A stretch of DNA of 64,000 bases from Hoylesella loescheii DSM 19665 = JCM 12249 = ATCC 15930 (GCF_000378085.1 NZ_KB899213.1:186001-250000); one strand, 5' to 3'. Positions 33,933-43,777 are shown, counted from the stretch's first letter. The notes: a model not told the origin generated them from the letters alone. A program made the numbers and translations.

Positions 33933-35234
33933 ATGAAGAAAAATTTTGTAGAAGAACTAAGATGGCGCGGCATGTTGGCGCAAATAATGCCAGGAACTGA
34001 AGAGCTGTTGCAAAAAGAAACGGTGACGGCTTACCTGGGAACCGACCCCACGGCCGACTCTTTGCACATCGGGCACCTTGCCGGCATCATGATGTTACGT
34101 CACTTGCAGATGTGCGGTCACAAGCCCATCATCCTCGTAGGAGGCGCAACGGGCATGATTGGCGACCCCTCGGGCAAGAGCATGGAGCGCAATCTGCTCG
34201 ACGCACAAACGCTATACCACAACCAAGAGTGCATCAAGGCGCAGGTGGCTAAGTTCCTCGACTTCGAAGCCAAGGGCGATAACGCTGCCGAGATGGTGAA
34301 CAATTACGATTGGATGAAGGACTTCACCTTCCTCGATTTCGCACGAACGGTGGGCAAACACATCACCGTTAACTATATGATGGCTAAGGATAGCGTGAAG
34401 AAGCGCCTAAATGGCGATGCTCGCGACGGACTTTCTTTCACCGAGTTTACTTACCAATTGTTGCAGGGCTACGATTTCTTGCACCTCTATGAAACCAAAG
34501 GTTGTAAGCTGCAACTGGGTGGTAACGACCAGTGGGGTAACATGACGACGGGCGCCGAGCTAATTCGTCGTACCTTGGGCGTAGAAACCGAAGCCTACGC
34601 ACTTACCTGTCCGCTTATCACCAAGGCCGACGGAACCAAGTTTGGCAAAACCGAGAGCGGCAATATTTGGCTCGATGCCAAGCGCACTTCGCCCTACATG
34701 TTCTACCAATTCTGGCTGAACGTGAGCGATGCAGATGCTGAACGCTATATCAAGATATTCACTTCGCTAGATAAAGAAACGATAGATGCACTGGTGGCCG
34801 AGCAAAACGAAGACCCCGGACGTCGTCCTTTGCAAAAACGATTGGCAGAAGAGGTTACGGTCATGGTACACTCGCAGGCTGCGCTCGACCAAGCTATGGA
34901 GGCCAGCAACATCCTTTTCGGCAAGGCCACAAAGGAAAGTCTGCTTAAGCTAGACGAACAAACGCTGCTCGACGTGTTTGAAGGCGTGCCCCATTACGAA
35001 TTGGATAAGGCTTTGCTTGGCCAGCCCGCCATCGACCTTTTCACTCGCGAAGACGTGCCAGTGTTCCCCAGCAAGGGCGAAATGCGTAAGCTGGTGCAAG
35101 GTGGGGGAGTGTCGCTCAACAAGGAAAAGCTTGCCGCTGCCGACCGCCCCGTTACTGCCGACGACCTTATCGACGGCAAATACCTGCTCGTTCAGCGTGG
35201 AAAGAAAAACTATTACTTGCTTATCGTGAAGTAA
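33933..35234 (+). CDS. tyrS: Tyrosyl-tRNA synthetase
   Basis: This 433-residue class I enzyme charges tRNA-Tyr. The ATP-site HIGH motif is in [10 protein letters not shown] and the KMSKS equivalent is [20 protein letters not shown] and [12 protein letters not shown] are also typical. A C-terminal S4-like RNA-binding region (about 365-433) includes [17 protein letters not shown]. The length is usual. The start codon lies 14 bp after the 8-bp repeat array, which therefore forms its leader. Confidence 0.97.
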   Translation: MKKNFVEELRWRGMLAQIMPGTEELLQKETVTAYLGTDPTADSLHIGHLAGIMMLRHLQMCGHKPIILVGGATGMIGDPSGKSMERNLLDAQTLYHNQECIKAQVAKFLDFEAKGDNAAEMVNNYDWMKDFTFLDFARTVGKHITVNYMMAKDSVKKRLNGDARDGLSFTEFTYQLLQGYDFLHLYETKGCKLQLGGNDQWGNMTTGAELIRRTLGVETEAYALTCPLITKADGTKFGKTESGNIWLDAKRTSPYMFYQFWLNVSDADAERYIKIFTSLDKETIDALVAEQNEDPGRRPLQKRLAEEVTVMVHSQAALDQAMEASNILFGKATKESLLKLDEQTLLDVFEGVPHYELDKALLGQPAIDLFTREDVPVFPSKGEMRKLVQGGGVSLNKEKLAAADRPVTADDLIDGKYLLVQRGKKNYYLLIVK

Positions 35235-35270
35235 CTCACAGCGCTTTAGCACATACCATACTATAAAAAT

Positions 35271-35344
35271 TCGCCCCTTTATCTGTTTCGGGTATCGCAA
35301 TTGGCTTTTTAGCTTTGCGAGTTCCCAAAGGGATAAAGGGGCGA
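35271..35344. terminator. Bidirectional terminator hairpin between tyrS and the Na/Pi symporter
   Basis: TCGCCCCTTTATC (35271-35283) pairs perfectly with GATAAAGGGGCGA (35332-35344), with an inner TCGCAA/TTGCGA. A-rich 5' and T-rich 3' flanks fit termination from both directions. Confidence 0.7.
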
Positions 35345-35416
35345 AACTTTGTTTAAGGGTTTGGGGATAACGATTGGGCTAATTGATTGAGGCAGGTGTT
35401 TTAGGGTCTCTTGTTA

Positions 35417-35492
35417 TCCTAAGCATGGGCGTTGCCTTAAGCATCTTAGGTTGTCCTAAGCTTTTTAAGGCTTCCAAGTAACCCTATCTTTG
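35417..35492. promoter_or_regulatory. CCTAAG dyads and a plus-strand -7 box
   Basis: CCTAAGC or CTTAGG motifs occur about five times. CTTAGG-TTGT-CCTAAG (35445-35460) is a perfect dyad. TATCTTTG at 35485-35492 is a consensus -7 box pointing right, into the 3' end of the leftward symporter gene, so an antisense transcript is possible. Confidence 0.35.
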
Positions 35493-35520
35493 CTCTTAAA
35501 CTAGCCTTAGCACCTTTTCT

Positions 35521-37236
35521 TTATGCCTCAACTCGGCGTGTGCCCATACGTGCCTCAACCACGTTCACCACATAGTCGGCCAGCTTTTCGCATTCGTTGA
35601 TGATGTCCATATACATCGTACCCACGTTGTAGGTGTACTCGTGGTTGTTGATGTCGTAAATGTTTTGGGTGCGAAGCTGTGTGCGATAGTTGTTTATCTC
35701 TGTTTCGATGTTAAACGAACGGTTAACGTCCAGATACTCCTTACGGCCACGTATGATAACGTTCATCTGCGAAAGACTATCGTCGGTAAGTTCAAACATC
35801 TGGTGAATGCGTTCATATTGCTGCTCGGTAAAGTCTTCCTTCGAGTTCACCAGTCGGCTAATGGTTCGTGCCAGGTTATAACAGCTGTCGCCGATACTTT
35901 CCAGTTCGGTTATCTCGCGCATCATGTCGCGTATCTTCGCCTTAGTTTCGTCGCTCAAGTGAGCATCGCTCACGGCGCTCAGATACTTGGCAATCTCTTG
36001 CTCCATGTTGTCGGATATGGTCTCATATTTCTCTATCCGCGTGTAAAGCTTCACAAACTTCGAGTCGTCGCGTATGCCAATCAGCTCGCGTACCATACCA
36101 AACATACGCTGAATGCGTTCTGCAAAACTCGCAATCTCTTTGTGTGCTTCGAGCACCGAGAGTTCGGGTGTCTTCATGATGCCAGCTTGAATGAAGCGCA
36201 AACGGAAGTCTTCTTCCTCGTCTTTCTTACCCGACTTGATAATCCAACATACAATCTTCTCTATCTGCGGTATGAACCAGATAAGTATTCCGGTATTAAA
36301 GAGGTTGAAAAAAGAGTGGAAGGTAGCTAATATAATGGGCAATGTCTTGGCCAATTGCGTTGCACTCAGCGTTGGGCCATTGGGGTCGTAGCCCACTAGA
36401 TGGCAAATCATGTTAACGAAGGGGTAGAAAACGATGAGCACCCAAATCACGCCAAAGACGTTGAAAACCAAGTGGGCCATAGCCGTTCTACGTGCCTGAA
36501 CGTTCGAACCCAATGCAACGAGGTTAGCCGTACCCGTTGTTCCGATGTTCTCGCCCATCACTAGGGCAATGCCCAAGTAGATAGGCAGCACGCCGGTGGT
36601 ACACAATAGGATGGTGATAGCCATCACCGCGGCCGACGATTGCACAATCAATGTGATTACTGTGCCTATGCACAAGAAAATAAGAATAGAGAAATAGCTA
36701 TTTACATCGAATGAGCCAAAGAAGTCGATAACGGCCTTGTTATGCTGTAAGTCAAGTGACTTACCTGTATCGCTAAGTAAAACAAGACTATAAAAGAGGA
36801 ATGCGATACCGAAGAGAAAGTCGCCCTTATAGCGGTGTCGACGTGAGTAAATAAGGATAATGCCCACCATGAACGCGGGGAACACAAAGCTTGTGAGGTC
36901 TACCGAGAAACCCAGCGACATGATCCAGGCTGTGAGCGTGGTGCCGATGTTGGCACCCATAATCACCGATATGGCCTGAGCTAAGGTTAGAAGACCAGCG
37001 TTGACAAACGAGACGGTCATCACCGTGGTGGCGGTAGACGACTGGACGGCACTGGTAATCAGTGTTCCCGTAAGCATGCCCGTGAAGCGGTTGGTGGTCA
37101 TCGCTGCAAGCACATGTCGCAATTGCGGACCAGCCATCTTCTGCAATGCCTCGCTCATAATCTTCATACCATAGATGAGCAATGCCAACGATCCTGCAAT
37201 CTTAAAAATAAAAACTAGATAATTGCTTGTATCCAT
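35521..37236 (-). CDS. Sodium/phosphate cotransporter with PhoU-like tail
   Basis: This 571-residue inner-membrane protein is of the Na/Pi-II (NptA/YjbB) type. Two inverted membrane repeats carry the QSSTA-type motifs (SAVQSSTATTVMTVSFVNAG about residue 65; VQSSAAVMAITILLC about 205) and GANIGTT/GENIGTT. A C-terminal PhoU-like helical domain (about 345-571) is standard. It exports or imports phosphate coupled to sodium. No pho genes are adjacent. Transcription runs leftward from near 37260, divergent from the kinase gene. Confidence 0.92.
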   Translation of the reverse strand: MDTSNYLVFIFKIAGSLALLIYGMKIMSEALQKMAGPQLRHVLAAMTTNRFTGMLTGTLITSAVQSSTATTVMTVSFVNAGLLTLAQAISVIMGANIGTTLTAWIMSLGFSVDLTSFVFPAFMVGIILIYSRRHRYKGDFLFGIAFLFYSLVLLSDTGKSLDLQHNKAVIDFFGSFDVNSYFSILIFLCIGTVITLIVQSSAAVMAITILLCTTGVLPIYLGIALVMGENIGTTGTANLVALGSNVQARRTAMAHLVFNVFGVIWVLIVFYPFVNMICHLVGYDPNGPTLSATQLAKTLPIILATFHSFFNLFNTGILIWFIPQIEKIVCWIIKSGKKDEEEDFRLRFIQAGIMKTPELSVLEAHKEIASFAERIQRMFGMVRELIGIRDDSKFVKLYTRIEKYETISDNMEQEIAKYLSAVSDAHLSDETKAKIRDMMREITELESIGDSCYNLARTISRLVNSKEDFTEQQYERIHQMFELTDDSLSQMNVIIRGRKEYLDVNRSFNIETEINNYRTQLRTQNIYDINNHEYTYNVGTMYMDIINECEKLADYVVNVVEARMGTRRVEA

Positions 37237-37260
37237 AAATTAACTATAATGTGGTCTCTT

Positions 37261-37295
37261 TTTGTTGTGACTTTGAAATATATTCTTTAACTTTA
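37261..37295 (+). promoter_or_regulatory. Putative promoter of the TGS-kinase gene
   Basis: TTTG at 37261-37264 and TAACTTTA at 37288-37295, one mismatch from the -7 consensus. It lies in the 88-bp divergent gap. Confidence 0.35.
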
Positions 37296-37324
37296 CGCTC
37301 ACTAAATTCTTAACGTCGCTACGC

Positions 37325-38986
37325 ATGAAACAATTCATACAAATCCGATGCAAAAATAATAAAAAAACCGCAAAGGTAGCAATCGGAAGCACACTTTATG
37401 ATGTTTTTCACGAATTAAAACTCGATATGCCTTACGGGCCAGTGAATGCCAAAGTGAACAATAAGATTGAGGGAATGCACTATCGCCTGTATCACAACAA
37501 AGACGTGGAGTTTCTCGACTTACATTCGCCCTCGGCCCACCGAGCCTATACGCGCACGCTTTTCTTCGTGCTGTGCAAGGCCGTTCACGACCTTTACCCC
37601 CACAGCCGCGTAGTGATAGACATTCCCGTGAGCAATGGCTATTACGTGGATCTTGATATTCAGCGACCCGTAACGCCACAAGACGCCGACGACATTCGCC
37701 AGCGTATGCAACAGATTATCGCTGCCCGCATGCCCATCTCGCGCCACGAAACAACCACCGAGGCTGCTATCGCCATGTTTAAGAAGGTGGGCGACGAGTC
37801 GAAAGTGCGTCTGCTCGAAACCGTGGGAACGCTCTACACTACTTATTATCAACTCGATCGTTACGTAGATTATTACTACGGGTCGTTGCTCACCAACACG
37901 CGCGAACTGCGCCTTTTTGGTCTTGAACCCTATTACGACGGCTTATTGCTACGTGTTCCTTCAGCTAGCGACCCCTCAAAGCTAGGCGAACTGGTGCCTC
38001 AAGATAAAATGTTCGACATATTTAAGGAGCACCACCGCTGGCAACACATATTGGGCATACGCACCGTGGGCGATTTCAATAAGGCTGTGACCAATGGGTT
38101 CAGTGCCGACCTTGTGCATGTGTCCGAGGCTTTGCAAGAGAAGAAGATTGCGCGCATTGCCGACGAGATTGCCGCACGCCCCGAAGTGCGCATGGTTCTC
38201 TTAGCAGGCCCTTCGTCGTCGGGTAAAACCACCACCTGCAAACGCCTCTCGGTGCAGCTCCTAGCCAACGGAATAAAGCCCGTGCAAATATCGTTAGACG
38301 ACTATTTCGTGAACCGCGAACAAACGCCCAAAGACGAAAGTGGAGAATACGACTATGAAAGCCTCTATTCACTAGACATCCCCTTACTTAACAAACACCT
38401 TGCCGCGCTGTTTCGTGGTGAAGAGGTACAGATGCCAAAATATAACTTTGTGGAGGGGAGAAGCGAGCCCAACGGCAAGCGTTTGCATCTACCCGAAGAC
38501 AGCATCTTAGTGGTTGAAGGCATACATGCCCTTAATCCCGAACTCACAGCCCTTATACCCGATACGCAGAAGTACAAGGTGTATGCCTCGGCCCTAACAA
38601 CTATCTTGCTAGACGACCATAATTACATACCCACCACCGATAACCGACTGCTTCGGCGCATTGTTCGCGACCATAAGTATCGTGGTGTTTCGGCCGCCGA
38701 AACCATCAAGCGTTGGCCCAGTGTTCGTGCGGGCGAAACCAAATGGATATTCCCCTATCAGGAACATGCAGATGCCATGTTCAATACGGCCATGCTTTTC
38801 GAGTTGGCCATTATCAAGACGCAGGCCGAGCCCTTGCTCGAACAAGTGCCCGAAAATAGCGCCGAGTATTCCGAAGCTTATCGCTTGCGCAAGTTCCTTC
38901 GCTATTTCGCCCCCATGCCCTTTCATCAGCTGCCCCCAACATCATTGCTTCGCGAATTTCTTGGTGGCAGTTCGTTCAGCTATTAA
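37325..38986 (+). CDS. Uridine kinase-like protein with N-terminal TGS domain
   Basis: This 553-residue cytoplasmic protein begins with a TGS-like ubiquitin fold (about 1-70) and a threonyl-tRNA-synthetase second-additional-like region (about 75-180; HLHSPSAHRAYTRTLFF appears as DLHSPSAHRAY). It ends with a phosphoribulokinase/uridine kinase domain (about 285-553; Walker A GPSSSGKTTTCKRLS, ISLDDYFV, VVEGIHALNP). Proteins of this arrangement are annotated as nucleoside kinases in Bacteroidota. The substrate is unproven. The 22-bp array lies 72 bp after the stop. Confidence 0.9.
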   Translation: MKQFIQIRCKNNKKTAKVAIGSTLYDVFHELKLDMPYGPVNAKVNNKIEGMHYRLYHNKDVEFLDLHSPSAHRAYTRTLFFVLCKAVHDLYPHSRVVIDIPVSNGYYVDLDIQRPVTPQDADDIRQRMQQIIAARMPISRHETTTEAAIAMFKKVGDESKVRLLETVGTLYTTYYQLDRYVDYYYGSLLTNTRELRLFGLEPYYDGLLLRVPSASDPSKLGELVPQDKMFDIFKEHHRWQHILGIRTVGDFNKAVTNGFSADLVHVSEALQEKKIARIADEIAARPEVRMVLLAGPSSSGKTTTCKRLSVQLLANGIKPVQISLDDYFVNREQTPKDESGEYDYESLYSLDIPLLNKHLAALFRGEEVQMPKYNFVEGRSEPNGKRLHLPEDSILVVEGIHALNPELTALIPDTQKYKVYASALTTILLDDHNYIPTTDNRLLRRIVRDHKYRGVSAAETIKRWPSVRAGETKWIFPYQEHADAMFNTAMLFELAIIKTQAEPLLEQVPENSAEYSEAYRLRKFLRYFAPMPFHQLPPTSLLREFLGGSSFSY

Positions 38987-39058
38987 AGGCTGGTTGCTGG
39001 CGGTTTGTTAAGCGCTGGTAGCATCATCTTTTAACTCCTGCTTCGTTATCGTTTAGAT

Positions 39059-39157
39059 GTAACCCTGTTCCAGATAAGTTGGAACAGGATTCCATATCAA
39101 CTGGAACAAGGTTCCAGCTTATCTGGAATCGGGTTCCAGCATAGCTGTGACGTTCCG
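39059..39157. repeat. 22-bp palindromic array, locus 3
   Basis: Four units occupy 39059-39080 (first arm damaged), 39081-39102, 39103-39124 and 39125-39146, plus a partial unit containing GTTCC. The best units read GGAACAAGGTTCCAGCTTAT followed by CT. Confidence 0.85.
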
Positions 39158-39576
39158 CTTGCACAACTTTACCATGTTTAGGGCATGTTCGTTGGTTGGC
39201 AACAGGCTAGCTTATGCATTGTATCCAGATACGAGTAAGCATGTAGGCAACAATATTACACTTGCTATTTTTCCCCCTTAAACGAGAACATATAAACAAA
39301 AACGTGGCGGTGTAACACTACACCACCACGCCAACACTTAATCTTTTCGCTAAATGAAACCCATATATGCGGGTCTTGTTGTAAACTCTCTATAGTCTCC
39401 CAAGGTGTTTGCCGTTTTATATTTGCCCTTGCCCCTGGATGCAAGCGCATGGCAATCGGCCAAAAAAAGGCGGCGACCCCATGATGAAATCGCCGCCAGT
39501 CGTTTTTAACCTGATTATACGTAAGGGTGGAAAACCACGCCTAAGCGTATGCGGCTGGCTATTTCTAGCCGTGTTC
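39158..39576. other. Gap between the kinase array and dps
   Basis: No gene is seen. It contains two leftward terminator-like hairpins: 39304-39314 with 39319-39329 (GTGGCGGTGTA against TACACCACCAC, T-rich on the minus strand) and the dps terminator at 39462-39497. Confidence 0.5.
39462..39497 (-). terminator. Intrinsic terminator of dps
   Basis: On the minus strand GGCGGCGA (39497-39490) pairs with TCGCCGCC (39476-39469), followed by seven T. It lies about 80 nt past the dps stop. Confidence 0.75.
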
Positions 39577-40065
39577 TTACTTCTTGTAGCTCTTGTCTAA
39601 GAAGGCCACAATCATCCATACGTTTTTCTCTTGTCCTTCGAGGAAACCGTCCATCAGTCCTACCGTAGCATCGTCGTCGGCCTCGGCTGCAAGCTTAGCG
39701 ATGGCGCGTTCTTGCTTGATGAGGTTGCTAAGGTTGTCGAGCACCGTCTCAAGACCCTCTTTTCCCTCGGGCTCGTTGCCACTTTCTTTTATCGTTGCCA
39801 CTTTAAGATACTCGCTAAAACGATTCTCGGGTGTTGCGCCCAGTTGCAAAAGGCGTTCGGCAATCTCATCAACCTTCTCGGCTGCGTCGTTGTAAAGCTC
39901 TTCGTACTTGGCGTGCAAAGAGAAGAAACGCTTACCTTTCACGTTCCAATGCAAACCGCGCAGGTTGGCATAAAACACTTGGAAGTCGGCCAGCAGTTGG
40001 GCCAATCCTTTAACAACGGGTTGAACTTTGTTCTCGTCTAGTCCTAAATACATCAATGTGTTCAT
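39577..40065 (-). CDS. dps: Dps-like DNA-protecting ferritin
   Basis: This 162-residue four-helix protein forms a dodecameric shell that binds iron and protects DNA from peroxide. The ferroxidase-site residues are visible in NLRGLHWNVKGKRFFSLHAK and the facing YNDAAEKVDEIAERLLQLGA. The start at 40065 begins MNTLMYLGLDENKVQ. The longer frame to 40152 crosses the promoter (TATCTTTG at 40131-40124). Expression under oxidative stress is usual for the family. No OxyR site was looked for in detail. Confidence 0.94.
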   Translation of the reverse strand: MNTLMYLGLDENKVQPVVKGLAQLLADFQVFYANLRGLHWNVKGKRFFSLHAKYEELYNDAAEKVDEIAERLLQLGATPENRFSEYLKVATIKESGNEPEGKEGLETVLDNLSNLIKQERAIAKLAAEADDDATVGLMDGFLEGQEKNVWMIVAFLDKSYKK

Positions 40066-40123
40066 TTCTTTAATCCTTTCTATATTTAAATAATGAGTAT
40101 AAATCCTTATATCCTTACGATTG

Positions 40124-40131
40124 CAAAGATA
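40124..40131 (-). promoter_or_regulatory. -7 box of dps
   Basis: On the minus strand TATCTTTG, starting near 40117, giving a 52-nt leader. Confidence 0.6.
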
Positions 40132-40328
40132 GGTATATTGCATATCACGCACAAACTTTTTTGCCTATATTAATATAGAATATTTCTATAACCCACGAGT
40201 AAGGGCTAGCAGGAAACCAACCCCATGCCCTACATCATCCATGTATGCCACACCCACGTAATGGCCCATTGCTACGCCCCTATATATAATAAGGAGTGGG
40301 CGAGGATATAAAATGGGGTGGGTATGTG

Positions 40329-40357
40329 TTGTAACTGAAATAAAAAAACTATCTTTG
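40329..40357 (+). promoter_or_regulatory. Promoter of the ATPase-nuclease pair
   Basis: TTG at 40329-40331 and TATCTTTG at 40350-40357, spacer 18 nt. The start near 40364 excludes the ATG at 40313 and supports translation from 40436. Confidence 0.6.
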
Positions 40358-40435
40358 CAAAATGATTATGTAGTGGTCTGCTATGCCCAGCAACAATGCC
40401 GCAGACTTGCTACACAAAGAAAACGATATAAGCGC

Positions 40436-41656
40436 ATGAGCAGAATAAAAATCTCTAACTTTGGCCCTATCCACACACCAGCTAACGAAAACGAAGCGTG
40501 GATCGACGTTAAGAAAGTCACGGTGTTTATCGGTGACCAGGGATGTGGCAAAAGCACTATCGCAAAACTTATCAGCTTATGCTGTTGGATGGAAAAAGTG
40601 CTTGCCCGTGGAGACTTCAATAAAGAGGTGTTCACGGCTTCGAAGTTTAGGGACGACTATTGTGGCTATCATCGAATGACCAACTATTTCAAGCCGGGTA
40701 GAACCGAAATAGAATACGAAGGCGATGCTTATAGCTTGAAGTACACGAAGGAAGGTGATTTGGTGATAGAAAAGATGGCTGATGCCACGCAATACCCTTT
40801 ACCTCAAATAGCCTATATCCCTGCTGAAAGAAGCCTTATATCCACCATTAACAAACCCAGCTTGATAAAAGGTTTGCCAGGTTCGTTATCTGAATTCTTA
40901 ACTGAATACGAAAGGGCTAAGGGGATTTTGGTCAACGAACTGGAACTCCCCATAAATGGTGCTTTGCTAGATTATGACCAACAGAGTGATATTTTGTCTA
41001 TAAAAGGCGATGACTATAAACTGCGCCTACAAGAGTCGGCAAGCGGTTTTCAATCTGTTGTGCCGTTGTTTCTTGTGTCGAAACATCTTTCCGACATTGT
41101 TTCGAAGCAAGCGAAACAGTCCAATAGTATGAGCGGTGAGGAGGTGAGGCGTTTCCAAGAAAGTGTGGCTAGCATTTGGAACGGTGTTGATCTCACCGAC
41201 GAACAACGCCGAATAGCCCTCTCTACTTTAGCGGCAAAGTTTAATAAGGCGGCATTCGTAAACATTGTTGAAGAGCCCGAACAAAACCTATACCCTTCTT
41301 CGCAAGTATTGTTGCTACAAAGCTTGTTGCAGTTTAATAACGCGCTTGATGCAAACAAACTCATTATAACCACGCATAGCCCCTATTTGGTTAATCATTT
41401 GGCCGTGGCTGTAAAGGCACATACGTTGAACAATGCTCACGAGGACATAGCTGAACGAATAGAGGAAATCTATCCTTTGGACGCAGCTGTTGCCCCCAAC
41501 GACCTTGCCATATACCAACACGATGCAAACGACAACTATTTCTATGCACTAGAACAATATAAAGGCATCCCCTCTGATGATAACCTGTTGAACGTGCATC
41601 TAGATGAAAGTAATGAAAAATTCGCCTCTCTACTTGAAATTGAACAAAGAATATGA
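40436..41656 (+). CDS. AAA/OLD-like ATPase, candidate defence component
   Basis: This 406-residue cytoplasmic ATPase is of the SMC/OLD-like AAA type. It has an N-terminal strand (MSRIKISNFGPIH), a Walker A GDQGCGKST (33-41), a signature-like RLQESASGFQSV, a Walker B FVNIVEEPEQNLYP and the histidine switch TTHSPYLVNHL. The middle region carries no coiled coil long enough for an SMC. It has no TOPRIM domain, unlike OLD itself. The next gene overlaps by 4 bp and looks like a PD-(D/E)XK nuclease, so the two probably form an ATPase-effector complex, an arrangement common in anti-phage systems. That role is inferred. Confidence 0.8.
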   Translation: MSRIKISNFGPIHTPANENEAWIDVKKVTVFIGDQGCGKSTIAKLISLCCWMEKVLARGDFNKEVFTASKFRDDYCGYHRMTNYFKPGRTEIEYEGDAYSLKYTKEGDLVIEKMADATQYPLPQIAYIPAERSLISTINKPSLIKGLPGSLSEFLTEYERAKGILVNELELPINGALLDYDQQSDILSIKGDDYKLRLQESASGFQSVVPLFLVSKHLSDIVSKQAKQSNSMSGEEVRRFQESVASIWNGVDLTDEQRRIALSTLAAKFNKAAFVNIVEEPEQNLYPSSQVLLLQSLLQFNNALDANKLIITTHSPYLVNHLAVAVKAHTLNNAHEDIAERIEEIYPLDAAVAPNDLAIYQHDANDNYFYALEQYKGIPSDDNLLNVHLDESNEKFASLLEIEQRI

Positions 41657-42156
41657 CCAACTTTTTCCCTTCCGAGGAGATCTGTACCACGAAACGAAAG
41701 ATATTTGGACTGTGTGACGCGCCTACGCCACCAGGAGGTAAGGCGTACTTAGACGAAGACAATGGTGAGAAATGGGTTGCAGTGGTGCATAATGAAAGCC
41801 AAGAAGCGGTTAGCTTTGTACCTATTGACCATTGCATCGATCTAAGAAAGCCCGATGGGAAGATGGATAATCGATGCGATTGTTGTCTCTTTCATCATGA
41901 CACTATTGCCTTTGTTGAGCTGAAAAAACGGAGTGGAAGAGACACCAGATGGATTATAGAAGGCGTAGAACAGCTGCGCGCTACTATCAAACACTTTGAG
42001 AAAGAAAACGAGGCAAAGGCGTTTCGAAATAAGAAAGCCTACATCGCCAATAGTATGCGCCCATTATTCAGGAGTGCACAAGCAGGAAGAATGGAACGGT
42101 TCTCCAACGAGACAGGTTATGTTTTACGTATTGAGAGCCATATTAAGGACTTATAA
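41653..42156 (+). CDS. PD-(D/E)XK-like nuclease, partner of the ATPase
   Basis: This 167-residue protein has a plausible restriction-endonuclease-like core: Asp76 in NRCDCCLFHHD, then Glu89-Leu-Lys91 in TIAFVELKKR, and Gln107 in IEGVEQLRATI, the order D-(E)xK-Q of PD-(D/E)XK enzymes. Cys75, Cys77 and Cys78 with His81 and His82 may bind a metal. It starts at the ATG overlapping the ATPase stop, so the products are likely made in fixed ratio. I do not recognise a named family. The nuclease call rests on motif spacing only. Confidence 0.6.
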   Translation: MTNFFPSEEICTTKRKIFGLCDAPTPPGGKAYLDEDNGEKWVAVVHNESQEAVSFVPIDHCIDLRKPDGKMDNRCDCCLFHHDTIAFVELKKRSGRDTRWIIEGVEQLRATIKHFEKENEAKAFRNKKAYIANSMRPLFRSAQAGRMERFSNETGYVLRIESHIKDL

Positions 42157-42238
42157 ATGGTAGGTGTGATGCTACTCAAATTCATCACCCATTATGTTAA
42201 AGCTACTATCTAAGCGCCTTTATTTCGATTATTTTCAC

Positions 42239-42246
42239 TATCTTTG
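42239..42246 (+). promoter_or_regulatory. -7 box of the lipoprotein at 42358
   Basis: A perfect TATCTTTG box. The leader is about 105 nt. Confidence 0.55.
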
Positions 42247-42357
42247 CGCCATAGTTATTGTGTGCCAAGCTTGCTTGATACCTCTGCGCCATTGTCGCAA
42301 AGGGTCAAACGAAGGGAGAAAGGCACACCAGTTTTGGATTAGATACAGGATTAACAA

Positions 42358-43728
42358 ATGAAGAGAATTCTTTTTTCGGCAGTCATAATCATGTTTTTCG
42401 CTGCCTGTGGAGGCGATGATGGACTAACCCCCACACCACAAAAGCCGCCAACACAAGAAGAAACGCCCGAGGTGAAGGCCGCGGACATCGTGAAATATTT
42501 TGCCCTCAATAATCAGCTTAACGTATCGCAAGCCTTGGAAAAGGCAAAGGCCGACCTTGGAAAGAAAACCATCGACGGCAAGGAGATAAACGTTACGAGT
42601 GTGACCGAGGTGAAACGCGACGAGGCAAAGGGTACGTTCACGCTTAAAGTTGCGGGCTACGTAGGTAAGAAACCTTTCGGAATGGAGGTTGATTTCGCTG
42701 GATTCGCACAGAAGCCAAGCGACCAAGATATGGCTATGCGTGCCGTTGCAAAATGGAAAGAGGGCGTAGACTACCTGGCGGAGTTCGACTTCGACACGCT
42801 CTATCGCTTGAAAAAGACCGACAAGTTTACCGCAGCTTATCTCGCCAAGTATGTCGATCTCACGTCGTCAGCACCCGATGGCAACAGTCGCTACACCTTT
42901 ACGGCCGACGATTGGGCCAAGACCACCGTTAGTGACGTAAAGTATATCGCCGACAATAGCCATTCGGGTCGCATCTCATTTACCATCACCTACAACGGCA
43001 TTAAGGGCAAAACGGGTAACGGCAACAATGGCGCACCGAGCCTTGCCATTGATAAGAATGCCTATTATGCCAAGCAATTTACCGTAGATGCCGATGATGT
43101 GAGCAAGCTATATATGCGTGGCGTGTACAGGCATCTTGACGTATTCTATGGTTCTTTGATTGATTATGACGATGATAAGTTTGCTCCGCTTTTCGCAGGT
43201 AAGCAGAAGAGCGATGGCAATAACACCATCGACCTGACGATTAAACTTACGCCCAAAGATGGTTCTGATACCGAATTGGCCCAGTTTACGATGACGCTTA
43301 CTGGCTTCAAACCACTATCCGACCTGAATGAAGAGTGGGCCATAGCTGGTAAAACAGAGGTAAACCAATTCTTTGGAAAGAAGTTTAGGGGTAAGCCCGA
43401 TGGCGATAAAACGGCAGAAGTGAAGGCAATATCTACGAAGTCGTGGATAAATCTTGTGCAAATGTCTGTTAAACGAGGTGGCAATTATGTAGACTTGTCC
43501 CCCGAAAAAGTGAAAAGCGAGAACGGGAACTACACCGTAACGGCTTGGGTTCCATCGAACGGCAAGACTGAGTATCGTGACATTTACCTGGAAGAACCTC
43601 AGATTGAGGTGATATCGGCTAGGAAAGAAGATAACTTCCTTTACATAAAGTACAGGCTCACGCAAGTTAACGAAACAGCCGTAGACGGTAAAGAGAAAGA
43701 GGTGCAGATTCACCTGATTTTGCCATAA
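42358..43728 (+). CDS. Large lipoprotein of unknown function
   Basis: This 456-residue protein has a lipoprotein signal (MKRILFSAVIIMFFAAC) and a Pro/Thr/Glu-rich spacer, suiting surface export. The rest is beta-rich with repeated 'FTLKVAGYVGKKPF' and 'FTMTLTGFKPLSD'-like strands, possibly two related sandwich domains (about 45-130 and 190-330) and a third at the end. I do not recognise a family. It is flanked by its own promoter and a strong terminator, so it is monocistronic. Confidence 0.82.
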   Translation: MKRILFSAVIIMFFAACGGDDGLTPTPQKPPTQEETPEVKAADIVKYFALNNQLNVSQALEKAKADLGKKTIDGKEINVTSVTEVKRDEAKGTFTLKVAGYVGKKPFGMEVDFAGFAQKPSDQDMAMRAVAKWKEGVDYLAEFDFDTLYRLKKTDKFTAAYLAKYVDLTSSAPDGNSRYTFTADDWAKTTVSDVKYIADNSHSGRISFTITYNGIKGKTGNGNNGAPSLAIDKNAYYAKQFTVDADDVSKLYMRGVYRHLDVFYGSLIDYDDDKFAPLFAGKQKSDGNNTIDLTIKLTPKDGSDTELAQFTMTLTGFKPLSDLNEEWAIAGKTEVNQFFGKKFRGKPDGDKTAEVKAISTKSWINLVQMSVKRGGNYVDLSPEKVKSENGNYTVTAWVPSNGKTEYRDIYLEEPQIEVISARKEDNFLYIKYRLTQVNETAVDGKEKEVQIHLILP

Positions 43729-43777
43729 CCTGTAAAGGAGTAATAGTAAAGACCCAAAGCGGTCTAAGCACTATATC

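Noticed and set aside
42358..43728. Idea that the large lipoprotein belongs to the ATPase-nuclease system
   Set aside because: It has its own consensus promoter, a 200-bp gap and a strong terminator, and is an exported protein.
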